The notes beneath the pieces were generated by a model. The model had not been told where the DNA came from. It was given only the letters and a program-made list of their open reading frames with translations, and made no database searches. From NCBI GenBank assembly GCA_028873515.1, contig JAGWIG010000009.1, positions 1-64,000 of the forward strand: 64,000 nt of DNA. The letters are read 5' to 3'. Both the position numbers and the translations under genes were made by a program. Shown here one piece after another: positions 39,946 through 46,990 of the stretch; positions within the stretch are counted from its first letter, which is position 1, and every line of letters begins with the position of its first letter. This DNA comes from Pseudomonadota bacterium. Its GTDB lineage: Bacteria; Pseudomonadota; Gammaproteobacteria; Burkholderiales; REEB80.

Positions 39946-40322
39946 TTTATGGTATTGGCACAGACCTGGTAGCTATTTCCCGAATGGACGACCTCGTAAA
40001 CCGTTATGGCCGCCGTTTTGCATCGCGGATACTCACAAGGCTTGAGCTGATTGAATACGATGAAACAAAAAGACCATCAGTTTTCCTTGCCAAACATTTT
40101 GCAGCAAAAGAAGCCTTTGCCAAGGCAATAGGTTCAGGATTACGTTCACCAGTTAACCTGAAAAGCATAGGAATCGAACATGATATACTTGGCGCGCCAA
40201 ACTTTATTCTTGATGATACCCTCAACAAGCATTTGGCAAAATTAGGCATTAAGCGTTCGTTATTATCCATTACTGATGAAATAAGCCATGCGATGGCATT
40301 TGTTGTGCTTGAAAAACTATGA
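39942..40322 (+). CDS. acpS: Holo-[acyl-carrier-protein] synthase
   Basis: Transfers 4'-phosphopantetheine from CoA to acyl carrier protein. The 126 residues start with the metal-binding IYGIGTDLVAISRM (2-15) and contain the second motif LAKHFAAKEAFAKAIG, then VLEKL at the end. Length is standard. It overlaps both pdxJ and nagZ by 4 nt, indicating coupled translation. Confidence 0.96.
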   Translation: MIYGIGTDLVAISRMDDLVNRYGRRFASRILTRLELIEYDETKRPSVFLAKHFAAKEAFAKAIGSGLRSPVNLKSIGIEHDILGAPNFILDDTLNKHLAKLGIKRSLLSITDEISHAMAFVVLEKL

Positions 40323-41386
40323 AATGCCCACCTGGCACGATAATGCTAGATATTGTTTCAACAAAGCTGAACCAGAAAGAACGTCAACGATTGATGCACC
40401 CATTGACCGGTGGGCTTATTTTCTTCACACGCAATTTTGATACTCCGGAGCAGCTTCGTAACTTGATTACGGAAATCAGGAGCTTAAGACCTGAATTACT
40501 GATTGCTGTTGATCATGAAGGAGGAAGAGTACAGCGTTTCAGGCAGGGTTTCACCTTAATACCTTCTATGGGGCAGATAGGGGAGCAACCTCTCCCCTAT
40601 GCAAAAAAACTCGCATTTTCTGCTGGATATGTATTGAGCTATGAATTAAGCCAGTATGATATTGATTTTAGTTTTACACCTGTTTTGGATATAGATTTTG
40701 GGCGTAGTAAGGTGATCGGAAATCGCGCCTTTTCATCAGCCCCAGAAACTGTTGGGGAACTTGCCGGTTATCTGATTGATGGTATGCACGCAAATGGCAT
40801 GAAATGCTGTGCCAAACATTTTCCAGGGCATGGCTACGCGAAGGCTGATTCACATTTAACACTTCCCGTAGACCAGCGTTCCTGGCCTGAAATCGAAAAT
40901 CAGGATTTGCTTCCCTATAAAATGCTTGCCCATTCTCACCTCGACTCCATTATGCCAGCTCATGTCCTTTATCCATCTGTTGATAAAATTATGCCTGCCG
41001 GTTTCTCAAATATCTGGCTCAAGAGAATTTTACGTGGTGAAATGGGATTTGAAGGGGTGATTTTTAGCGATGATCTGGGTATGGCTGGTGCAGCCATAGC
41101 TGGAAATATAGTTGAACGTGCTAAAACTGCAGTTCAAGCGGGTTGTGACATGATTTTAATATGCAATCAACCTGACCTGGCCGAGCAAGTGCTTGCTAGT
41201 TTTACTGTCGATGGTGATAGCCACACAGCCAGCGCTAAACGCCTTGCTGGTATGCGCAGAGCGAGACTAGAGGGTATTAAAACAAAAAATATTGCATCCC
41301 AATATGCTGAAGCCAAGCTTGAGCTATCCCGGCTTAATCAATGTGCTGATAAACCTTCTTATAATGACATTGTGGGAAATCTCTAA
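40319..41386 (+). CDS. nagZ: Beta-N-acetylhexosaminidase NagZ
   Basis: Cytoplasmic glycoside hydrolase family 3 enzyme that removes GlcNAc from muropeptides during cell-wall recycling. The 355 residues show GGLIFFTRNFDTPEQL, LIAVDHEGGRVQRFR, the catalytic loop KHFPGHGYAKADSHLTLP and the nucleophile strand GVIFSDDLGMAGA. It closes the lepA-to-nagZ run; a 282-bp gap follows. Confidence 0.95.
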   Translation: MKCPPGTIMLDIVSTKLNQKERQRLMHPLTGGLIFFTRNFDTPEQLRNLITEIRSLRPELLIAVDHEGGRVQRFRQGFTLIPSMGQIGEQPLPYAKKLAFSAGYVLSYELSQYDIDFSFTPVLDIDFGRSKVIGNRAFSSAPETVGELAGYLIDGMHANGMKCCAKHFPGHGYAKADSHLTLPVDQRSWPEIENQDLLPYKMLAHSHLDSIMPAHVLYPSVDKIMPAGFSNIWLKRILRGEMGFEGVIFSDDLGMAGAAIAGNIVERAKTAVQAGCDMILICNQPDLAEQVLASFTVDGDSHTASAKRLAGMRRARLEGIKTKNIASQYAEAKLELSRLNQCADKPSYNDIVGNL

Positions 41387-41591
41387 CTTTTAATAACTTT
41401 ATGAAATTTGACTACTCCGATTTGTTTTTGTCCAAAGTGCCATTATTTTCTGGCTTTATGATTATCTGATCGACTGATTATGATAAAAGGAAGTTAACGG
41501 CTTTTGTATTTTTAGATTTGATCTATTTGATTAAGTTAATATTATCCATTAAAACGTAGCTTGCTAAAGCCCCGGTATTTTTAATACAAAT

Positions 41592-41613
41592 ACAGCAAAA
41601 ATCCTTTTGCTGT
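41592..41613. repeat. Perfect 9-bp inverted repeat next to the uvrC -10 element
   Basis: ACAGCAAAA (41592-41600) and TTTTGCTGT (41605-41613) are exact complements with a 4-nt centre. Four bases downstream lies TATAAT (41617-41622), so the repeat covers the expected -35 region of a promoter for uvrC. It may be an operator, or an RNA hairpin ending the nagZ message. The rest of the 282-bp gap (41387-41668) is AT-rich without a gene. Confidence 0.55.
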
Positions 41614-41668
41614 GGTTATAATCAATACCTTGATATTAGTTACCAATCAGGTTTTTTATATTCCTACC

Positions 41669-43468
41669 ATGTTTGATCATAAATCATTTCTTTTAGAACT
41701 AACCTCTTTACCAGGGGTATATCGAATGATAAATAAACAAGGGGAGGTAATATATGTCGGCAAAGCCAAGAATCTGAAAAAACGTGTTGCCTCCTATTTC
41801 CGAAAATCTGGATTGACTGCACGTACTCAACTAATGGTTTCCAGAATAAACAATATTGAAATAACTGTGACCCGTTCTGAATCTGAAGCTCTTTTACTAG
41901 AAAATAATCTGATCAAGTCTTTTAGTCCCCGTTTTAATATATTATTTCGTGACGATAAATCCTACCCATACGTTATTTTAACTGGGCATGATTTTCCAAA
42001 ACTTGGTATTTTTCGCGGTACTCCGGAAAAACCCAATCATTGTTTTGGCCCATTTCCAAATGCCGGGGCAGTCAGAGAAAGTGTGCACCTGTTACAGAAA
42101 GTTTTTCGGTTACGAACATGCGAGGATTCTGTATTTAGTAATCGCTCTCGCCCATGTATGCTTTATCAGATAAAACGGTGCTCTGCACCTTGCACTAATT
42201 TAATTAGCAAATTTTCTTATGGCGAAGATGTAAAGCACGCAGAGTTATTTTTACATGGAAAACAAAACGAGGTTATAGATAATCTCGGTATCAAAATGTA
42301 CAAAGCTGCAGTTGAACAGCATTTTGAAACAGCCGCCCAGATTAGGGATCAGATTTTTTCTTTACGCAAAATACAGGAGAAACAGTTTGTAGCTTCTGGA
42401 AATAACCGGGATATTGATGTTATTGGCTCCGTCATGCATAAAGGGCAGGCATGTGTCAACCTTGTCATGATACGCAATGGCCAACATCTCGGAGATAAAA
42501 GTTTTTTTCCTGGGCATGTAGGTGAGGCTATCGAATCATCAATTGCTGAATCCTTTATTAGCCAATATTATCTTTCCAAACCAGCCCCACCCCTTATTCT
42601 TGTTAATGAAGACTTCGATGTTACTTTACTAGAAGAAATTCTTGGCAATCACAGTGGATACCGTGTTCGTATTGTATCAAAACTCCAGGGTGAGAAACGT
42701 ATCTGGATAGAAATGGCACAAAAAAATGCTGAACTTGCCATTACTCATCGCAATACACAAATTTCAACCCAGGGTGACCGACTTTTAGCCCTCCAGAAAG
42801 CCCTGGGACTACCAGCGAAAACAAACCGGATAGAATGCTTCGATATCAGCCATATGATGGGTGAAGCAACAGTTGCCTCCTGTGTTGTTTATGATAATCT
42901 TACGCTGCAACCATCTCAGTATCGACGGTACAATATAACTGGGATTACCCCAGGTGATGATTTCGCAGCTATGAAAGACGCGCTTACACGACGGTACCGT
43001 AAAATTGTATCGGGTATGGAGCAGGCCCCTGATTTAATACTGGTTGACGGGGGTAGGGGACAGGTTAACACGGCTGTCAATGTCCTAAACGATACGGGTT
43101 TAAGCCATATTGCTGTGTTAGGAGTATCAAAAGGGCCTGATAGAAAAGTAGGTCTTGAACAATTGATTTTTCCAGATCGCCAAAACCCGTTACAATTACC
43201 AAAAGATCACCCGGGGTTGTTACTAATTCAGACAATTCGTGATGAAGCCCATCGTTTTGCCATTACGGGACATCGTGCGAAACGGGGTAAATCGCGTACA
43301 CAATCTTCTCTTGAGGATATCGCGGGTGTAGGAGCAAAACGTCGTCAGAAGCTTTTATCAGCGTTTGGCGGCATCAGGGGGGTTAAAGCAGCGAGTGTTG
43401 ATGATCTTATGCACGTAAATGGCATAAGTAGAGCACTTGCTGAAACCATATACAGGGAACTGCATTAG
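41669..43468 (+). CDS. uvrC: Excinuclease ABC subunit C
   Basis: Makes both incisions in nucleotide excision repair with UvrB. From the ATG at 41669 there are 599 residues: the N-terminal GIY-YIG nuclease (LPGVYRMINKQGEVIYVGKAKNLKKRV), the FGPFPNAGAVRE and CSAPC region, a UvrB-binding UVR segment (about 200-235), the RNase H-like C-terminal nuclease (IECFDISHMMGEATVASCVV, LILVDGGRGQVN) and a helix-hairpin-helix pair at the end (LEDIAGVGAKRRQKLLSAFGG). A GTG at 41612 is in frame but falls in the promoter region. No clear Shine-Dalgarno. Confidence 0.95.
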   Translation: MFDHKSFLLELTSLPGVYRMINKQGEVIYVGKAKNLKKRVASYFRKSGLTARTQLMVSRINNIEITVTRSESEALLLENNLIKSFSPRFNILFRDDKSYPYVILTGHDFPKLGIFRGTPEKPNHCFGPFPNAGAVRESVHLLQKVFRLRTCEDSVFSNRSRPCMLYQIKRCSAPCTNLISKFSYGEDVKHAELFLHGKQNEVIDNLGIKMYKAAVEQHFETAAQIRDQIFSLRKIQEKQFVASGNNRDIDVIGSVMHKGQACVNLVMIRNGQHLGDKSFFPGHVGEAIESSIAESFISQYYLSKPAPPLILVNEDFDVTLLEEILGNHSGYRVRIVSKLQGEKRIWIEMAQKNAELAITHRNTQISTQGDRLLALQKALGLPAKTNRIECFDISHMMGEATVASCVVYDNLTLQPSQYRRYNITGITPGDDFAAMKDALTRRYRKIVSGMEQAPDLILVDGGRGQVNTAVNVLNDTGLSHIAVLGVSKGPDRKVGLEQLIFPDRQNPLQLPKDHPGLLLIQTIRDEAHRFAITGHRAKRGKSRTQSSLEDIAGVGAKRRQKLLSAFGGIRGVKAASVDDLMHVNGISRALAETIYRELH

Positions 43469-43475
43469 GCCCTAC

Positions 43476-44057
43476 ATGCCTTTAAATATACCTAACCTTC
43501 TGACCTACCTACGAATTTTGTTGGTACCGGTCTTTACCGCCGTATTTTATCTTCCAGGAACATGGCTAGCCCCCCACTGGGTAAATACACTTGGATCCAT
43601 TACTTTTATTTTAGCGGCATTAACGGATTGGCTGGATGGTTATCTTGCACGAAAATTAAATCAGATGTCTGCATTTGGTGCATTTCTAGATCCTGTTGCT
43701 GACAAGCTTATGGTTGCAGCCGCTCTGATAATTTTAGTTGAAATTAATAGGGTTGGGGCATTTATTGCCCTAATTATTATTGGCCGTGAAATCGCAATAT
43801 CTGCTCTGCGAGAGTGGATGGCCCAGATTGGTAAGCGAAAAAGTGTGGCTGTAAGCTTTATAGGTAAAATTAAAACCGCATCTCAAATGGTTGCCATTTC
43901 CCTTCTTCTTTATCATGATCCTATTATTGGGGGTATTAAGGCTCAATTATTAGGGACTTTACTTATTTATGTTGCTGCCATATTGACCTTATGGTCAATG
44001 ATTTATTATTTACGCATTGCCATGCCAGAGCTAGTTAGCCGCCAATCGGCCGGATAG
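43476..44057 (+). CDS. pgsA: CDP-diacylglycerol-glycerol-3-phosphate 3-phosphatidyltransferase
   Basis: Makes phosphatidylglycerol phosphate from CDP-diacylglycerol (product of CdsA). The 193 residues start MPLNIPNLLTYLRILLVPVF, with several transmembrane helices and the CDP-alcohol phosphotransferase motif DGYLARKLNQMSAFGAFLDP followed by VADK, with all aspartates present. The ATG at 43476 is 7 nt past the uvrC stop; an upstream in-frame start would lie inside uvrC. uvrC-pgsA followed by tRNA genes is typical of the lineage. Confidence 0.95.
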   Translation: MPLNIPNLLTYLRILLVPVFTAVFYLPGTWLAPHWVNTLGSITFILAALTDWLDGYLARKLNQMSAFGAFLDPVADKLMVAAALIILVEINRVGAFIALIIIGREIAISALREWMAQIGKRKSVAVSFIGKIKTASQMVAISLLLYHDPIIGGIKAQLLGTLLIYVAAILTLWSMIYYLRIAMPELVSRQSAG

Positions 44058-44061
44058 TCGC

Positions 44062-44089
44062 TTGACAGGCTGTTTCCGTCGGATATAAT
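44062..44089 (+). promoter_or_regulatory. Consensus sigma-70 promoter of the tRNA genes
   Basis: TTGACA (44062-44067) and TATAAT (44084-44089) both match consensus exactly, separated by 16 bp. The expected start near 44096 is 9 nt before the tRNA-Gly 5' end. A GC-rich discriminator (GGCCGG) follows the -10, as in stringently controlled stable-RNA promoters. Confidence 0.85.
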
Positions 44090-44104
44090 GGCCGGATTGA
44101 CAGC

Positions 44105-44179
44105 GCGGGAATAGCTCAGTGGTAGAGCACAACCTTGCCAAGGTTGGGGTCGCGAGTTCGAACCTCGTTTCCCGCTCCA
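44105..44179 (+). tRNA. tRNA-Gly (GCC)
   Basis: 75 nt with encoded CCA. Acceptor arms GCGGGAA and TTCCCGC pair perfectly; the anticodon stem-loop is CAACC-TTGCCAA-GGTTG with anticodon GCC; the T loop is GTTCGAACC. D-arm GCTC/GAGC is intact. Confidence 0.97.
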
Positions 44180-44186
44180 ACTCGTT

Positions 44187-44215
44187 GGGGGAAGCTAAAA
44201 GGCTTTCCCTTTTTT
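44187..44215 (+). terminator. Hairpin with T run between the two tRNA genes
   Basis: GGGAAGC (44189-44195) pairs with GCTTTCCC (44202-44209) with one bulged base, followed by six T. It looks like a terminator, yet tRNA-Cys follows within 25 nt, so tRNA-Cys may need read-through or its own promoter. Confidence 0.55.
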
Positions 44216-44235
44216 CATTGGGTTCATATGTTAAT

Positions 44236-44309
44236 GGCGGGGTGGCAGAGTGGTTATGCAGCGGCCTGCAAAGCCGTGGACGCCGGTTCGATTCCGACCC
44301 CCGCCTCCA
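44236..44309 (+). tRNA. tRNA-Cys (GCA), ICE attachment site
   Basis: 74 nt with encoded CCA. Acceptor arms GGCGGGG and CCCCGCC pair; the anticodon stem-loop CGGCC-TGCAAA-GCCG carries GCA; the T loop is GGTTCGATTCC. An integrase gene begins 148 bp beyond its 3' end, so the 3' half of this tRNA is the likely attachment core; integration has kept the tRNA whole. Confidence 0.97.
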
Positions 44310-44369
44310 TTAAAATCAACGACTTATAATTCAATAAATCTTGAAAATACCCTAGTAATGGAGTATAAG

Positions 44370-44387
44370 GGAGCCTAAAGGAGCCTA
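44370..44387. repeat. Direct repeat GGAGCCTA, 10-bp period, near attachment site
   Basis: Two exact copies of GGAGCCTA at 44370-44377 and 44380-44387 lie between tRNA-Cys and the integrase gene, spaced one helical turn. Such arm-type or excisionase sites are common next to integrase genes; this use is inference. The rest of 44310-44456 is AT-rich and holds no gene. Confidence 0.45.
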
Positions 44388-44456
44388 TCGCCACCCAAGA
44401 AAAGGTGGCAAACTACCATGAATTCGGCTGTGTGGCCGTATACGCGAGTTTGTTGA

Positions 44457-45590
44457 ATGGCAACCAAAAGATTCCGGAATAATTCTTGGCGATATACCGT
44501 TAAAAACGGTAAGGTTTTGCCACGCCCGTTATACCTGACATTTAAGGATGAAAGTGAAGGGGATGAATATGTCGCGCGTCTCGAAAACATGCTTGAACGA
44601 GGAATTGTTCCAGATAATTTAAAGGAAAACCTAACCCGTCTGGTTTATGTTGCCGATGTTATTCGTGAATACGTTAAATTCAATACCATTTCTGATTCCG
44701 ATAATCAGTTATTAGGTGTCGCAATTGAGCGTATAGGTGATGTTAAACTTTCAGCTATAACTTATTCATGGGTAGAGAATTATATTTCATCCATGAAAAA
44801 ACCTCAGATTTACAATAGGAATTCTAACAACAAAATTGCCCGCCCTCTTGCCCCGGATACAATCAGGCATCATGTTGGTGCCCTTGCAAGGTGTCTGGAT
44901 TGGGTAGTCCGAAAATATCCAGCCACACTTCCATTCAACCCTATTCGACTGCTTCCTAAAAGATATGCCAGTTACAAGCCAAGTAAATCCTCCAATGATT
45001 ATCGAATGGATATCGAACGAGACCGGCGACTGACGCTTGAAGAAGAAATCCGTATACGCTGTATTCTTGCTGGTAACAAGCCAGAAAACCGTCAAAGATC
45101 TTTAGAGCTGAAAAATAAGGAAATGCTGATATTGCTTTTTGATCTTGCCCTGGAGTCAGGAATGAGGTTAAGAGAAATGTTTACACTTTCCATGAAGCAG
45201 ATTGATATCATCAAAAGAACCATATTTCTGGATAAAACAAAAAACGGGGACAAGAGACAGGTGCCTTTGTCAACCACAGCAATTGAAATGTTAAAAGGGC
45301 ACGTTACAATGCATGCCCAGCAGTTATTATTTCCATGGTGGGATGGTAAGGATCTTTCGCTCAGAAAAACGACTTCAAGATTATCGCGGCAATTTGCAAG
45401 AATTTTTAATGCAGCAGCTTGTCAAGATTTGCATTTCCACGACTTGCGCCATGAATTCACATGCCGTTTGTATGAACGAACAACTTTGAGTGACTTGCAG
45501 ATTGCCCTGATTACCGGACATAAAGATTTACGGATGTTGAAACGCTACGCAAATTTGAGGGGAAGCGATCTGGCTGCCAGGATGTGGTAA
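44457..45590 (+). CDS. int: Tyrosine-type site-specific integrase
   Basis: Recombinase that inserts and excises the element at tRNA-Cys. In 377 residues, an N-terminal arm-binding and core-binding region (about 1-180) precedes the catalytic domain with the first catalytic Arg in LALESGMRLREMFTLS, a lysine in DKTKNGDKRQVPLS, the HDLRHEF box (His-x-x-Arg), and the C-terminal ITGHKDLRMLKRYANL with the catalytic His and nucleophile Tyr. All catalytic residues are present. The start at 44457 (ATGGCAACC) has only a weak ribosome site. Its stop abuts the stop of the convergent excisionase-like gene with no gap. Confidence 0.93.
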   Translation: MATKRFRNNSWRYTVKNGKVLPRPLYLTFKDESEGDEYVARLENMLERGIVPDNLKENLTRLVYVADVIREYVKFNTISDSDNQLLGVAIERIGDVKLSAITYSWVENYISSMKKPQIYNRNSNNKIARPLAPDTIRHHVGALARCLDWVVRKYPATLPFNPIRLLPKRYASYKPSKSSNDYRMDIERDRRLTLEEEIRIRCILAGNKPENRQRSLELKNKEMLILLFDLALESGMRLREMFTLSMKQIDIIKRTIFLDKTKNGDKRQVPLSTTAIEMLKGHVTMHAQQLLFPWWDGKDLSLRKTTSRLSRQFARIFNAAACQDLHFHDLRHEFTCRLYERTTLSDLQIALITGHKDLRMLKRYANLRGSDLAARMW

Positions 45591-45863
45591 TCAGGTTTTG
45601 TCCAAATCAGGCTTCCAGCCCCTTGGTTTTCTATCTTTTCTCAACAGACTTTCCACTCCTGTAATCTCATCTTGATGATTACGCCTTTCTTTAGTCTGCT
45701 CACGGGATTTCATTCGTAAATAAGTTTCAAGGTCTCGTTCCATGAAAACCCAGGCTCGCCCAATCTTGGCCGCGTATAGTTCTCCAGACTGGGCTAATTC
45801 AGTTAATGTTTTTGGATGGATTTTTAATATCTCAGCCGCCTCGACAAGATCATATGTTTTCAT
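45591..45863 (-). CDS. Excisionase-like helix-turn-helix protein
   Basis: A 90-residue protein with a MerR/excisionase-type winged helix in its first 50 residues: YDLVEAAEILKIHPKTLTEL (helix-turn-helix), then ELYAAKIGRAWVFMERDLETYL (wing and next helix), the layout of HTH_17 excisionases. A charged basic tail follows. The ATG at 45863 is preferred to a TTG six bases upstream. It is the last gene of the regulatory operon and faces the integrase tail to tail. Role as recombination directionality factor is inferred from domain and place. Confidence 0.75.
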   Translation of the reverse strand: MKTYDLVEAAEILKIHPKTLTELAQSGELYAAKIGRAWVFMERDLETYLRMKSREQTKERRNHQDEITGVESLLRKDRKPRGWKPDLDKT

Positions 45864-45875
45864 AATCAAGAAAAT

Positions 45876-46343
45876 TCACTGATCACAAATCGGGCATATG
45901 GTTATGTCCCGTGGATAGAGTTGGCTGACAATAACTTTCATGGAACAACATCGACATGGAACAAGTTTAAGCTTTTTGGTCCGCATATGGATCGTCAGGT
46001 TCCATGCCCTGTCAAAGGGGATCTGCGCATTAGAGCCGTATATCAAAATATAACTTATATAAGCTCTCAACACCCTTTCCGCTTCCATGTCATCAGGATG
46101 CGTTGTACACACCTTATCAAAAAGATTAGCAAAGGCACTTGATTGCATGACCATGGGGCCAAGAAAGAATTTTGCATCCCATGGCGATTGGCCGCTTGTG
46201 GATGAGCGATTTGAAATAAATTTATGCATTTTCCTGGCTCGGGCAATCGATAAGCCCAAGGCTTGGGCAATGGTAGGCGATCTTGCTCCGGCATAAATCA
46301 TGCGTTCTGCAATCTTGTATTTTTGGTGATTAAGCTGTTCCAT
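45876..46343 (-). CDS. FlhC-like transcriptional activator (SetC/AcaC type)
   Basis: FlhC forms a complex with FlhD that activates class II flagellar promoters; relatives SetC and AcaC activate conjugation of SXT-type ICEs and IncC plasmids. The ATG at 46343, with AAGGA upstream, gives 155 residues. The N-terminus has AERMIYAGARSPTIAQALGL, like the FlhC helix-turn-helix region. The C-terminus has a zinc site made of CRCC and CPIC: two CxxC pairs 20 residues apart (130/133 and 150/153), the spacing of E. coli FlhC (137/140, 157/160). FDRAWNLTIHMRTKKLKLVPC parallels [21 protein letters not shown]. There are no flagellar genes here, so a transfer regulator is the likely role. Confidence 0.8.
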   Translation of the reverse strand: MEQLNHQKYKIAERMIYAGARSPTIAQALGLSIARARKMHKFISNRSSTSGQSPWDAKFFLGPMVMQSSAFANLFDKVCTTHPDDMEAERVLRAYISYILIYGSNAQIPFDRAWNLTIHMRTKKLKLVPCRCCSMKVIVSQLYPRDITICPICDQ

Positions 46344-46347
46344 CGTG

Positions 46348-46698
46348 TTAGTCCTTGGCAATGATCAAGGCACGGACAATTTCATCAATTTTCGCGTTGA
46401 TATCACCATTTTCCTGGTTTGCAACAATTTTTCTCAACAAATCCAAATCATGCAGCCTGGGTGTAAACAACATGATTCCGCGTTGGGCCAGCTTGCATTT
46501 GGTTGAATAGTCGAGGGAGCTATAAACTTCAATCAGCCCTGTCCCGTTGGCTCTGCCAATCAGTGTATTGGCATCATCCACATGCGTCATGGATAAACTG
46601 CTCAATGTTTGCAATCCAACCATGTTGAATTGCGAAACCTGCCGAGATATTGTTTCAATTTGCTGTTTTACTTCACCACTTAATAATGCAGTAACCAT
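46348..46698 (-). CDS. FlhD-like partner of the activator (SetD/AcaD type)
   Basis: A 116-residue helical protein, the same size as FlhD. Direct similarity is faint: LQTLSSLSMTHVDDANTLIG parallels the FlhD LAALTLPQMVKLA stretch and RGIMLFTPRLHDLD parallels TGIMLSTRLLND in sequence and position. The main support is that the next gene, four bases on, encodes an FlhC homologue. A ribosome site AGGGAG lies before the ATG at 46698. As FlhD alone does not bind DNA tightly, it would act through the FlhC-like protein. Confidence 0.6.
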   Translation of the reverse strand: MVTALLSGEVKQQIETISRQVSQFNMVGLQTLSSLSMTHVDDANTLIGRANGTGLIEVYSSLDYSTKCKLAQRGIMLFTPRLHDLDLLRKIVANQENGDINAKIDEIVRALIIAKD

Positions 46699-46699
46699 T

Positions 46700-46990
46700 T
46701 CAAATATCTCCCTCGTTACTCAGGTTAATATTGCTAATAGCTTGCAATTTGTCCCGGAAACTCAAAATTGCCTGTTCAATAATCATTCGATTTTTCCAGC
46801 CATTCATGGCTTCTATATCCTTGAGTGCTCGGCTGGCCGCTTCAGACAAAATAACGTGCACATTCTTTCGGCCCTGATTCTGGTATTCATTTAAACGTTG
46901 CCTTTCTTTGGCAGAATCGTATTGCCGAGATTTGGTGGTGCGGCCAGATTCCATTCCACCCAAGGATTCAGGTGGGATGGATGATGTCAT
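46700..46990 (-). CDS. Small DNA-binding protein, ribbon-helix-helix-like
   Basis: A 96-residue basic protein. Residues 40-90 (RKNVHVILSEAASRALKDIE, then MNGWKNRMIIEQAILSF) give a beta strand followed by two helices, the layout of Arc/CopG ribbon-helix-helix proteins; the N-terminal 40 residues are polar. Such proteins act as repressors or relaxosome accessory factors on mobile elements. The ATG overlaps the upstream DUF3102 gene by 4 nt and its stop lies one base before the FlhD-like gene, so it may regulate this operon. The family call is from pattern only. Confidence 0.55.
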   Translation of the reverse strand: MTSSIPPESLGGMESGRTTKSRQYDSAKERQRLNEYQNQGRKNVHVILSEAASRALKDIEAMNGWKNRMIIEQAILSFRDKLQAISNINLSNEGDI

